Shown: positions 27,360 through 36,514 of the stretch, piece after piece
How positions within the stretch are numbered: the first letter of the stretch is position 1
Layout: every line of letters starts with the position of its first letter
Source of the DNA: Candidatus Altarchaeota archaeon
GTDB taxonomy: Archaea > Altiarchaeota > Altiarchaeia > IMC4 > SCGC-AAA252-I15
DNA: 38,143 nucleotides
Assembly (NCBI GenBank): GCA_028712125.1
Contig: JAQTQS010000005.1
Span: 1 to 38,143, forward strand
Reading direction: 5' to 3'
The notes under the pieces: generated by a model
Seen by the model: the letters and a program-made list of their open reading frames with translations, nothing else
Databases searched by the model: none
What the model was told of the DNA's origin: nothing
Position numbers and translations under genes: made by a program

Positions 27360-27782
27360 ATGGCCGAAAAACAGACTCCGAAAAAGAAGAAGACTGAGGC
27401 GGTGAAGGAGAAGCCTAAGGTCAAGGAGCCAACGCCCGCAGAGGAGAAGAAGCAGGAGAAGCCTGTTGAGAAGAAGCCCGAGACGAAGAAGCCGGAAGCC
27501 CCGGCGGCCAAGGACAAGAAGCAGAAGGAGCCGGCCGAGCCCGCGAGGATTTATGTCATACCGTTGGTCAAAGTGTTCAGCGGCGTTCGGACGATGCGGG
27601 CAAAGCACGCGATGAAGCTCGTGCGCGAATTCCTGAAGCATCATATGAAGGCTAAGGACGTTAAAATCGACGGCAGCATCAGCGAAAGAATCCACTCGCG
27701 GGGCAAGACCAGCATACCCCGCAAGATAACAGTGTCTGTAAAGCGGGAAGGCGGCGTTGTCAGGGCCGTCCTGGCCGAGTGA
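27360..27782 (+). CDS. rpl31e: 50S ribosomal protein eL31 with ~62-aa Lys/Glu/Pro-rich N-terminal extension
   Basis: RIYVIPLVKVFSGVRTMRAKHAMKLVREFLKHHMKAKDVKIDGSISERIHSRGKTSIPRKITVSVKREGG; low-complexity MAEKQTPKKKKTEAVKEK... ahead. Confidence 0.88.
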   Translation: MAEKQTPKKKKTEAVKEKPKVKEPTPAEEKKQEKPVEKKPETKKPEAPAAKDKKQKEPAEPARIYVIPLVKVFSGVRTMRAKHAMKLVREFLKHHMKAKDVKIDGSISERIHSRGKTSIPRKITVSVKREGGVVRAVLAE

Positions 27783-27794
27783 GCTATCTATAAA

Positions 27795-28445
27795 ATGCGC
27801 TATCTACAGTTGAGCGTCCACGGGGATACTTTCGTGGGGCTTCTTGGTTTTGCAACCGACAGGTATGCGGTCCTTTCGGACAACTTCCCGAAGAACGACG
27901 TCTTCCAGGTCCCTTCATTGTGCACGAAGGTCTACGGCACGAACCTCGTCGGCCTGCTCTGCCAGGGGAATTCAAACGGGATATTGCTGCCTTACTTTGT
28001 GTCAGAGGATGATATTTTAAAGGTTAAGAAGTTCGCTGAAGGGCTCGGAGTAAACGTGGGCAAGGTCCATGACAGGCACACCGCGCTAGGAAACATGCTC
28101 GCCTGCAACGACCATGGGGCAATCGCAAGCCCGCTTCTGGAGGACGTTAAGGTTATCAGGGACGTGCTGGACGTCGAAGTCGCGCAGATGAAGGTCGCGT
28201 CATCGACGGAATCCGGCGCCTGCCTGCTCGCGACGAACAAGGGCTTCATAGCGCACCACGACGCCGAAGGCCAGCTTCAGGAAATCGAAAACGTCCTAAA
28301 GGTCAAGGGCATGTGCGGCACCGTGAATTACGGCGTGCCTTATGTGAAATCGGGAGTAATCGCAAACTCGAACGGCTACATCGCCGGCACCACATCGTCC
28401 GGGATAGAGCTCGGCAGGATTGAAGACGCGCTGGGCTTCATGTAG
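27795..28445 (+). CDS. eif6: translation initiation factor 6
   Basis: FVGLLGFATDRYAVLSDNFP...NLVGLLCQGNSNGILLPYF...DRHTALGNMLACNDHGAIASPLLED...MCGTVNYGVPYVKSGVIANSNGYIAGTTSSGIELGRIEDALGF. Confidence 0.96.
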   Translation: MRYLQLSVHGDTFVGLLGFATDRYAVLSDNFPKNDVFQVPSLCTKVYGTNLVGLLCQGNSNGILLPYFVSEDDILKVKKFAEGLGVNVGKVHDRHTALGNMLACNDHGAIASPLLEDVKVIRDVLDVEVAQMKVASSTESGACLLATNKGFIAHHDAEGQLQEIENVLKVKGMCGTVNYGVPYVKSGVIANSNGYIAGTTSSGIELGRIEDALGFM

Positions 28446-28511
28446 GAATTAATTAAAATCGCTGGAAAGCTTCGCTTGTTTTTACACGAGAACGCCCTTA
28501 TTCTAAATGCC

Positions 28512-29909
28512 ATGCATAAAAAACGCCAGCCAGAAGACCATCTAAGGAAACCTGAAAAACCAATGGCCCACGACCTCCTGAGGCAGCTTGGCCCGATAAA
28601 GGAGGCTGGTATTAAACAGCCGGATGGCGGGGGTGTTTCGCCTGCACAGCCGTCTATTAGCCTGGGCGAGTTTGGTGTCATGCCCGTTCTGAAGGCCGGT
28701 GGAAAGGCGAGTGGAAAGGATTTGAAATCAACTTCTTTCGGCTCGTTAATGACCCGATTAAACAAGGCCGTATCAGGCGGAATGGACGCACCGATTGATG
28801 TAATAGACGGGATTGGACAGCTTGTCGCTGGAGAGAAGGAAGGCTGGGAAAAGGCAGTAGATACGATGATTGACCTCCTCGGCGCTGACAATTTCGGGCC
28901 GAAGGGCCAGGCGGGATTCCAGTTTTTCTATCATTTGATTACACACTTAAACCCGGCGCCGGGCGTGACGGATTATATCCGGGGCAGTCTTACCGGCCTT
29001 GAGGACACAGAAACGCATCCGTTCAGGGGCACAGATGCGAAAAAGATACTCGGCATGATGAACCCGGGCGTCGGCCTTGAGATTGCGGAGCTTGACGCGT
29101 CGATGGCCGGCATGGACGTGTGGAGGAGGCATAACGCGATAGAGGGTGTGACTAAGAAGACCCTTGATATGATCGCCGGAGGGGACAGGACGCAGGCTGC
29201 TGGCGTTATAACGCATGCCACACCGCTGCTGCTTAAGATAATCTCAGAGGACTTCGGCAGCATGGTAACATTCTACAATGACAGGTTCGACAAGGCGGCT
29301 GCCATGACGTTCTTTTCAGAGGTAGGCCGGCGCATGCCTGAGGAAGTCGTAGGCGAAGTCCTGAACCAGGCCACTGAGGAAAAGGGAGGCGCCGGTGATT
29401 TGCACCCTGAATTGGGGCAGGCGGGAGTGTTCGTACTGGCCCGGGTTTTAGGCAAGAATCCGCGCACGCTCAGGGCGCTCTCGGGAAAGACTGTATTCCA
29501 GGGGCTTCCGAACTATGTCGCTTTGGAGGGCCTGCTGAACGTCGGGGAGGAGGCGATAAAGCCGATTCTCGACCAGTCCATGAAGACTGAGAGCACTATG
29601 GAGCTTGGAATGCTGGGCATAACGCTTGTGAACATCGGGGTGAAGGCCATAGAGCCGACGATAGACTACTTCGACCGAGACGACGACAAGATGACCATGC
29701 GGTGCCTCGCATTGCTCTCGCCTTTCGCCTACCTTACGGCAGGCAAGGAAAAGGCCGGGGGGCCTGCAGGTGAGTCGGCGGCGATAATAGATGCATTCAG
29801 GAAAAGCACTAAACTTTCGAGAATCCTTCTTAACGCAACATCTTCGGGCGACCCAGCGCTCGCCATGCAAGCAGTAATGTTCGAATCGCTGATGAGAGGG
29901 CAGGACTGA
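28512..29909 (+). CDS. hypothetical helical (HEAT/ARM-like) protein, unknown function
   Basis: Start likely MHKKRQPEDH at 28512; repeated helix-rich segments in the C-terminal half (NVGEEAIKPILDQSM, NIGVKAIEPTIDYFD). Confidence 0.6.
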   Translation: MHKKRQPEDHLRKPEKPMAHDLLRQLGPIKEAGIKQPDGGGVSPAQPSISLGEFGVMPVLKAGGKASGKDLKSTSFGSLMTRLNKAVSGGMDAPIDVIDGIGQLVAGEKEGWEKAVDTMIDLLGADNFGPKGQAGFQFFYHLITHLNPAPGVTDYIRGSLTGLEDTETHPFRGTDAKKILGMMNPGVGLEIAELDASMAGMDVWRRHNAIEGVTKKTLDMIAGGDRTQAAGVITHATPLLLKIISEDFGSMVTFYNDRFDKAAAMTFFSEVGRRMPEEVVGEVLNQATEEKGGAGDLHPELGQAGVFVLARVLGKNPRTLRALSGKTVFQGLPNYVALEGLLNVGEEAIKPILDQSMKTESTMELGMLGITLVNIGVKAIEPTIDYFDRDDDKMTMRCLALLSPFAYLTAGKEKAGGPAGESAAIIDAFRKSTKLSRILLNATSSGDPALAMQAVMFESLMRGQD

Positions 29910-29917
29910 ACTTTAGG

Positions 29918-30418
29918 CTATGCCAGAACTAGCTTTGTTATCCTTCCTACGCCGCCGGCCTTCTTTATGACGCTTGCCGTCTCCTTCGGGACGAGAGCCT
30001 CCCATTTGTCTTTTGAGGACATCTTGCGCCTTATGTCTGTTGCGTTGCATAGCGTCCGGTCGTAGAGTGGGACGCTGAGGACAGGGACGTTCGCGTTACG
30101 GAATATCTTCTTCTCCCTGGGAGCGTTGGTGAAGACCGTGTCAAACGCAGGCAGGTTCGCCCTGATGTATGCGACCCACTTCGCCTCGTCCCCGAAGTCG
30201 GGGATTGGATGCACTGAAAACTTGGCTGCCGGGACCTTGAGCGACTTTTCTATCATTTCCTTGCGCTCCTCGTAGGAAAAAGGGTTTTCAAGCGTGTTGG
30301 ACTCCTGCGAACTGCCAACGCCGATAACGATGGAATCGGCGATACGGGATACGTAATCGATAGCCTTCAAGTGCCCATTGTGAAACGGCTGGAACCGGCC
30401 GACGAAAAGCGCCTTCAT
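29918..30418 (-). CDS. nadM: nicotinamide-nucleotide adenylyltransferase, archaeal NadM
   Basis: MKALFVGRFQPFHNGHLKAIDYVSRIADSIVIGVGSSQESNTLENPFSYEERKEMI...DRTLCNATDIRRKM. Confidence 0.95.
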   Translation of the reverse strand: MKALFVGRFQPFHNGHLKAIDYVSRIADSIVIGVGSSQESNTLENPFSYEERKEMIEKSLKVPAAKFSVHPIPDFGDEAKWVAYIRANLPAFDTVFTNAPREKKIFRNANVPVLSVPLYDRTLCNATDIRRKMSSKDKWEALVPKETASVIKKAGGVGRITKLVLA

Positions 30419-30450
30419 GGTAATTTATTCATTCGGGGTAATTAATTAGC

Positions 30451-32004
30451 ATGAGTATCGGCCAGGTCATAGGTTCGACGACTCTGAAGGCCTTTCGCTT
30501 CGTAATCAAGGAGGGCGCTGAGGAGCATGTCAAGCGCGACGAGTTCGTCTCGGTCGCGGAGTCGGTCACCGGCAACAGCATTATCGGGGTGATAAAGGAG
30601 ATTGTCATTTCCAACGAGCTTTTGCCTGACGAGTTCGGGCGGGACATGCGGGTGGGCGACATAATCCTGAGCGAGGGCGAGTACCCGGTGCCGATGGTAA
30701 AGGTCTTGGGCTATGAGACGCCCCACGGGCTTGAGCCGCCTCGCCACGGCATAAAGCCGGGCAGTATGGTAGAGCTTGCGTCAGACGAGCAGCTGAACAG
30801 GATACTCGCCCAGGACGCGTCGAAAGCGGCGTATATAGGGACGCTGGCAACGAGGGAGAGCGTTCCCGTCTACCTTGACGTCAACGAGCTTGTCTCGAGG
30901 CATTGCGCGGTGCTGGCCATGACCGGGGCCGGCAAGAGCTATACGGTCGGCGTGCTTATCGAGGAATTGATGAAGAAGAAGGGCGCGATCGTCGTCTTCG
31001 ATTTACACGGGGAGTTCAAGGGCATGCAGTTTGAAAAAAGCCAAGTCCGGGTCTACGGAGTTGAGAGCGACAGCAGGATACAGGTCGAGGTCAGCGCTCT
31101 CTCGGTATCGGACTACGCGAACCTCATGACAGACCTTACGGCAAGCCAGCGCGACCTGCTCGACGAACTGCTCGGGATGGCCTACAGGTTCTATGAGAAG
31201 TACGACCTTGAAGTGCTCAGAAACATCATCGACATACTTTACGACCTGAAGAAGGAGGAGGGCCAGAAGAAGGCGAAGGAGGACGCGAAGAAGGCGGACA
31301 CCGGAATCTTCCCTGAAGGCGTCCTGAGGAGCATGGCTAAGAAAGCGTCGCTTTCGACGATAGGCGCCCTTGCGCGTCGTATCAAGCGGCTTGAGCGCAT
31401 AGGAGTCTTCAAAACGCACGGGACACCCTTGAAGGAAGTGGTGCGCGCAAACCAGCTGACTGTCATAAACCTCTCTGAAGCGGAAGAGGGGGTTTCTGAG
31501 ATAATCGTCGCGGCATTATGCCGCAACATATTCGACTCCAGGAAAAGGCACTCGAAAGGCGATGAAGGAGAGCTTGAAACGCCTACATTCATAGTCGTTG
31601 AAGAGGCCCATACGTTCGCCCCGCGGGCGTACACCGAACTCATCAGCCCGTCAAGAAACATACTAAGAAAGATAGCCCGCGAAGGCCGCAAGTTCGGGGT
31701 CGGCCTGTGCATAATAAGCCAGAGGCCCAATAAGCTTGATGCGGACGTGTTGTCGCAGTGCAACACTCAAGTCATAATGAAGATTGTTAATCCCTCGGAC
31801 CAGGAGTACATACGCCAGAGCGTTGAGACCGTGACCGAGGACATCATCAGGGACCTTCCGGGGCTGGGCAGGGGCGAGGCGGTGGTCGCCGGCAGCGCGG
31901 TAAAGATGCCCGTGTCGGTTAAGATACGCCAGCGCGAGACCGTTGTCGGAGGAAGCGATCTGGACGTTGTGGAGCTATGGAAAGCGCAGGTGAAAGAAGG
32001 CTGA
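30451..32004 (+). CDS. herA: HerA-type DNA translocase/helicase
   Basis: AVLAMTGAGKSYTVGVLIEELMKKKGAIVVFDLHGEF (Walker A/B region), TFIVVEEAHTFAP, IAREGRKFGVGLCIISQRPNKLDADVLSQCNTQVIMKI. Confidence 0.92.
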   Translation: MSIGQVIGSTTLKAFRFVIKEGAEEHVKRDEFVSVAESVTGNSIIGVIKEIVISNELLPDEFGRDMRVGDIILSEGEYPVPMVKVLGYETPHGLEPPRHGIKPGSMVELASDEQLNRILAQDASKAAYIGTLATRESVPVYLDVNELVSRHCAVLAMTGAGKSYTVGVLIEELMKKKGAIVVFDLHGEFKGMQFEKSQVRVYGVESDSRIQVEVSALSVSDYANLMTDLTASQRDLLDELLGMAYRFYEKYDLEVLRNIIDILYDLKKEEGQKKAKEDAKKADTGIFPEGVLRSMAKKASLSTIGALARRIKRLERIGVFKTHGTPLKEVVRANQLTVINLSEAEEGVSEIIVAALCRNIFDSRKRHSKGDEGELETPTFIVVEEAHTFAPRAYTELISPSRNILRKIAREGRKFGVGLCIISQRPNKLDADVLSQCNTQVIMKIVNPSDQEYIRQSVETVTEDIIRDLPGLGRGEAVVAGSAVKMPVSVKIRQRETVVGGSDLDVVELWKAQVKEG

Positions 32005-32243
32005 AACTCCTCAGGAGGAGGATAGACGCGATAGACCGGCTTATCGTCAGGCTTCTCGAGCAGCGCGCGGCCGCTGCAAGGGAGATAGGCGCGCTGAAGA
32101 TGAGGCAGGGACTGCCAGTACAGGACAGGCAGAGGGAGCGGCAGGTCCTTGAAAGGGCGGCGGGCGCAACGAAGCTTGACAAGAAGTTCGTAAAGGGCGT
32201 TTTCACAAAGGTCATATACTACTGCAGGAAACAGGAGAAGTGA
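31977..32243 (+). CDS. chorismate mutase (AroQ class)
   Basis: LRRRIDAIDRLIVRLLEQRAAAAREIGALKMRQGLPVQDRQRERQVLERA; overlaps herA and pheA. Confidence 0.88.
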   Translation: MESAGERRLKLLRRRIDAIDRLIVRLLEQRAAAAREIGALKMRQGLPVQDRQRERQVLERAAGATKLDKKFVKGVFTKVIYYCRKQEK

Positions 32244-33034
32244 AAGACAGGATAGCGGTACTGGGGCCGGCGGGCACGTTCACCGAGGCTGCGGCGCGAA
32301 GGCTTTTCAAAGGCGCAACGCTTGAATACGAGTCCGACGTTGAAGACGTTTTCAGGCGAGTTGCATCGGGAAAAATATGCGGGGTTGTCGCTATAGAGAA
32401 CTCCCTTGAGGGCAGCGTGAGCAAGAACCTTGAATACCTCATGGCCTATGACGTGAAAATCTGCGGCGAGGTGACGCTTGACATCAATCTATGCCTAATG
32501 AAAAAGCCGATGACAAAAAGCATTGACGCCATACTTTCGCACCCCCACGCGCTCGCGCAGTGCCGCCGCTACCTGAAGAAGCATTACCCGAAAGCAAGAT
32601 TGCAGCCTGCAGACAGCACGACGGCCGCAATGCAGGAACTCTCAAAGCTTGAGAACGCGGCGGCAATCGGGCCCAAGCAGGGTGCGCGCACATACGGCCT
32701 TAGTATAGTGGACGAGAGCATACAGGACGATGCGAGCCAGACGAGGTTTATCGCCTTGTCTAAAAAGGAGTGCAAGAAGGCGCGTCCCGCTAAGACGTCA
32801 ATCATCTATGCGGTAAAGGACGAGCCCGGCGCGCTCTACTCGACGTTGAAGGTTTTTTCAGACGCTAAAGTCAACCTGACGAAAATCGAGTCGCGGCCGT
32901 CGAGAAGAAAGCTGGGGGAGTACGTGTTCTATGTGGATTTCGAGAACGGCAGTCTGGACGGTAAGGGCGTCGGAAGCCTGGTTGGGAGGATAAGGGATAA
33001 ATCGAGCTTCTTGAAGAATCTGGGCAGCTACTGA
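32240..33034 (+). CDS. pheA: prephenate dehydratase
   Basis: IAVLGPAGTFTEAAARRLF...VVAIENSLEGSV...SHPHALAQCRRYL...DDASQTRFIALS, then ACT domain DEPGALYSTLKVFSDAKVNLTKIESRPSRRKLGEYVFYVDFEN; GTG start. Confidence 0.95.
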   Translation: MKDRIAVLGPAGTFTEAAARRLFKGATLEYESDVEDVFRRVASGKICGVVAIENSLEGSVSKNLEYLMAYDVKICGEVTLDINLCLMKKPMTKSIDAILSHPHALAQCRRYLKKHYPKARLQPADSTTAAMQELSKLENAAAIGPKQGARTYGLSIVDESIQDDASQTRFIALSKKECKKARPAKTSIIYAVKDEPGALYSTLKVFSDAKVNLTKIESRPSRRKLGEYVFYVDFENGSLDGKGVGSLVGRIRDKSSFLKNLGSY

Positions 33035-33119
33035 GACAGTGTCTTATAGATAAAGCCCGGGACAGCATTGTTTAGCTTGATTGCGCATATCTGTTAATAC
33101 AAGACTTTGTAAGGCAGAC

Positions 33120-35336
33120 ATGACGCACATAAAACACCCTCTGATAAAGCCGGAAACTGTAAAGCTAAGGCGCTATCAGGAGACGATAATGGCGGCGGCA
33201 ATCGAGAAAAACACGCTCGTCGTTCTTCCCACGGGACTTGGCAAGACGCTGATAGCGATAGTCGTAATAGCGCACCGGCTGCTGACTTATCCGGATTCAA
33301 AAGCGCTTTTCCTCGCGCCGACAAAGCCGCTGGTCGTGCAGCACAAAAGGACATTCGACGACATCGCAGCCGGTAAGAAGACAGCGCTCCTGACCGGAGA
33401 TGAGCCTGTCGGCGAGCGCGCGAAACTCTGGAAGGAAAGCGACGTGATATTCGCCACCCCCCAGACCATTGAAAACGACATCATACGCGGCCTCAGCCTG
33501 CATGACGTGTCGCTCATAGTTTTCGACGAAGCCCACCGGGCGGTCGGGGACTATAGCTACGTGTATATCGCTAAAAGGTATTTCACAGAAGGCGCGCGCC
33601 AGCTGACGCTCGGCCTCACAGCCTCGCCCGGAAGCGAGAAAGAGAAGATTAAGGAAGTCTGCGAGAACCTCGGCATAAGGCAGGTCGAGGCGAAGACCGA
33701 ATCCGACAGGGACGTCTCGCCCTACGTCCAGAAGGTGGAGGTCAAATGGGTTAAGGTGAAGCTGCCTGAACAGTTCCTTAGGATAAAGAAAACGCTCGAC
33801 GACGTCCTTAGGGACGACTATAAGGCCCTTAAGGCCGGAGGCTATCTCGAAACGTCGGACATAGGCAAGGTCATGAAACGGGACCTTCTGGAGCTGCAGG
33901 CCAGGATACGAAAGGAGCTGGCGGGCGGTGAGACGCCTTACAACTATGCGTCCATAGCGGCATCGGCAATGAAGATAAGCCATGCAACGGAGCTCTTGGA
34001 GACGCAGGGCATCGACTCGCTCGACCGCTATTTCAGGCGGATGGCAACGCAGAACACGAAGGCCGTGAAAAAACTCCTCAGGGACGAACGGCTGAAGGAT
34101 GCGATGACGAGAGTCCGCCATCTAAAGGAGGAAGGCGTGGACCATCCGAAACTTGACGCGCTGGTGGACATCGTGGCTAAAAGAAAGAAGGAAAGCATGC
34201 TCATATTCACACAATACCGCGACACTGCGGCAAAGATAGTGGAACGGCTGAACGAATCAGACATACTCGCCCACGAATTCATAGGCCAGACAAAGAAGGA
34301 GGGCGCGGGAATGAGCCAGAAGGAGCAGATACGGGTGCTTGAAAACTTTAGGGCCGGCAAGTATACTGCATTGATAGCCACATCAGTCGCCGAGGAAGGG
34401 CTGGACATACCGAAAGTCGACCTTGTGATATTCTACGAGCCGATACCGTCCGAGATAAGGGCGATACAGCGCCGCGGCCGGACCGGCAGAAGCCATGCAG
34501 GCGAGGTGATAATCCTGATGGCCGAGGGCACGCGGGACGAGGCCTACTACTGGGTTTCATTCCACAAGGAGCGCTCGATGCGCAGGAACATAAAGAGCCT
34601 CGGGAAAATGCATATTAAGGCAGAAGAAGAAGTTTCTAATCCAATCGGGCAGCAGAGCCTGCTCGCATACTCCCCTAAGGAGGAGAAAAAGAGCATGAAG
34701 GTCTACGTCGACAACAGGGAAAGCCCATACATAAAAAAGCTCCTAAAGGAAAAGGCTGAAATCGAACTAGCAAATCTGGAAGTCGGCGACTACATACTAA
34801 GCGACCGCACATGCGCCGAAAGAAAGACGGTGGCCGACTTCCTGCAGTCAATGCTCGACGGCCGGCTCCTCGCCCAGGCCGCGGAGCTGTCTCGCAACTT
34901 CGAACGGCCGGTGCTCATACTCGAGGGCTTCCGCGACCTGTACACGCAGCGCAACATACACCCGAACGCGGTCAGGGGCGCTCTGGCAGCTATTGCGACA
35001 AGCTTCGGCATACCGGTGATACCAAGCCAGGACGAGGAAGACACCGCCGGCCTGCTGCTTGCGATAGCAAAGCGAGAGCAGGAGTATGAAAAAAAGGAGG
35101 TATCGCTGAGGGGCGAGAAAAAGCCGATGACGAACTCCGAGCGGCAGCAGTACGTAATAGAATCGCTGCCGAACGTGTCCGCCGTACTTGCAAAAAGGCT
35201 GCTGGAAAGGTTCGACAGCGTGCAGAACGTCATGAACGCGCCAGAGGACGAGCTCATGAAGGTCGACGGCATAGGCGACAAGAAGGCAGGCGACATAAAA
35301 AAAGTGGTAAAAAGCAGCTATAGGAGTAGTATATAA
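33120..35336 (+). CDS. hef: Hef helicase/nuclease (FANCM/XPF-like)
   Basis: LPTGLGKT, VFDEAHRAVGDYSY, QRRGRTGR helicase motifs; ERCC4 nuclease YVDNRESPYIKKLL...AERKTVADFLQSMLDGRL; C-terminal HhH LLERFDSVQNVMNAPEDELMKVDGIGDKKAGDI. Confidence 0.95.
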   Translation: MTHIKHPLIKPETVKLRRYQETIMAAAIEKNTLVVLPTGLGKTLIAIVVIAHRLLTYPDSKALFLAPTKPLVVQHKRTFDDIAAGKKTALLTGDEPVGERAKLWKESDVIFATPQTIENDIIRGLSLHDVSLIVFDEAHRAVGDYSYVYIAKRYFTEGARQLTLGLTASPGSEKEKIKEVCENLGIRQVEAKTESDRDVSPYVQKVEVKWVKVKLPEQFLRIKKTLDDVLRDDYKALKAGGYLETSDIGKVMKRDLLELQARIRKELAGGETPYNYASIAASAMKISHATELLETQGIDSLDRYFRRMATQNTKAVKKLLRDERLKDAMTRVRHLKEEGVDHPKLDALVDIVAKRKKESMLIFTQYRDTAAKIVERLNESDILAHEFIGQTKKEGAGMSQKEQIRVLENFRAGKYTALIATSVAEEGLDIPKVDLVIFYEPIPSEIRAIQRRGRTGRSHAGEVIILMAEGTRDEAYYWVSFHKERSMRRNIKSLGKMHIKAEEEVSNPIGQQSLLAYSPKEEKKSMKVYVDNRESPYIKKLLKEKAEIELANLEVGDYILSDRTCAERKTVADFLQSMLDGRLLAQAAELSRNFERPVLILEGFRDLYTQRNIHPNAVRGALAAIATSFGIPVIPSQDEEDTAGLLLAIAKREQEYEKKEVSLRGEKKPMTNSERQQYVIESLPNVSAVLAKRLLERFDSVQNVMNAPEDELMKVDGIGDKKAGDIKKVVKSSYRSSI

Positions 35337-35361
35337 CGATAATTTAATAATTTAAGGAATA

Positions 35362-36513
35362 ATGGCCGATGAGAACCTTGAGGAGAGGGAGCAGTGGCGC
35401 AAGATAATGGAGGAGGAGCGAACGCGCAAGAAAAGCCTTGAAGAGCTGCGCAACATCGTCGAATCACAGGACTCGAGGAATCCGAAGGACCTTCTCAAGC
35501 TTATTCTAAAGCTCGGCGAAGTGCAGCCGGAAGAAGCCGCCAAAATGCTGTCGGTCGAACGCAACACATTGAACCGGTGGTCCGAATCGCTCGAGGAGAA
35601 AAAGTTCATAGAGCGGGAAAACGCCGGGACGCCGAACGAGGTATTAAGGCCGACGAAACTCCTGCTCGAACGACTCAGGTCAGGCAAGAAGAAGACCAAG
35701 CAGGAAACGCTCGAGGACGAGCTGGAAAACGAGCGCAGGGAGCTCGTTGAAAAGCAGCAGGAGCTCGCCAAGGAGCGGCAGACGAGGCTCAACCTTGAGG
35801 AAAGGCTCGAGCAGATAAAGGACGAACTGAAGAAGAAACAGGCCGATGCGGACTCTAGCAGAACGAGGCTGTCGGAAGTCCAGAACAGGCTGCTGGAACT
35901 GGAGCGGCAGGTCAAGCAGGGCGAGTCGTCATCCGCCGAGGTTGATGCGCTGAGGTTCGAACTTGAGCGCGAGCGCGAAGAGAGATCGAAGATAGAAAGC
36001 GAGCTGAAAGCCGAAAAAGAGCTGCTTGAAAAAGAGCATGATGATGCGAAGAAACAGCACGCTTCCCTCTCAAGCGAGGAGGAGCTAAAATTGCGGGAGA
36101 AGGTTCTGGCTGAAAAAGAGGAGGAGCTTTCAACATTGCTCGGAGAAGATTTTACCATCGCTAAGGCCAAGGATTCAGGCAAAGGGACTGCCGACGAGAG
36201 GGAAAAAGCCATATCACAGAAGGAGGAGGAGCTGTCCAAAAAAGAGAGCGCACTAAAGAAAACGGAGGAAGTGCTAGACAGGATTAAGGAAAGGCTGCTC
36301 GGTGAAAAGAGCAGGATAATAACAATAAACAAGCAATTGGAAGAGCGAACCGCCGTCATCGAGAAGGAGGAGGCGGAACTTGAAAAAACGCTCTCATTGG
36401 ACATACAACGGCTCAGGGACAGGCGCAAGACGCTCGAACAGCAGCTCAAGGAAGAAGCGGGTAAGTTGGAAGGGCAAGATGCGCCAATAGACCCCAAAGA
36501 GCCGGAAACATAA
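35362..36513 (+). CDS. N-terminal winged-HTH-like domain plus long coiled coil, unknown function
   Basis: NPKDLLKLILKLGEVQPEEAAKMLSVERNTLNRWSESLEEKKFIERE (wHTH-like) followed by ~280 aa heptad-rich coiled coil. Confidence 0.7.
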   Translation: MADENLEEREQWRKIMEEERTRKKSLEELRNIVESQDSRNPKDLLKLILKLGEVQPEEAAKMLSVERNTLNRWSESLEEKKFIERENAGTPNEVLRPTKLLLERLRSGKKKTKQETLEDELENERRELVEKQQELAKERQTRLNLEERLEQIKDELKKKQADADSSRTRLSEVQNRLLELERQVKQGESSSAEVDALRFELEREREERSKIESELKAEKELLEKEHDDAKKQHASLSSEEELKLREKVLAEKEEELSTLLGEDFTIAKAKDSGKGTADEREKAISQKEEELSKKESALKKTEEVLDRIKERLLGEKSRIITINKQLEERTAVIEKEEAELEKTLSLDIQRLRDRRKTLEQQLKEEAGKLEGQDAPIDPKEPET

Positions 36514-36514
36514 A

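Noticed and set aside
33035-33119. Possible tRNA or small RNA between pheA and hef
   Set aside because: No cloverleaf arms or B-box-like TTC motif identified by eye; a tRNAscan run would settle it.
33297-34121. 274-aa minus-strand ORF
   Set aside because: Antisense within hef, whose helicase motifs are unambiguous.
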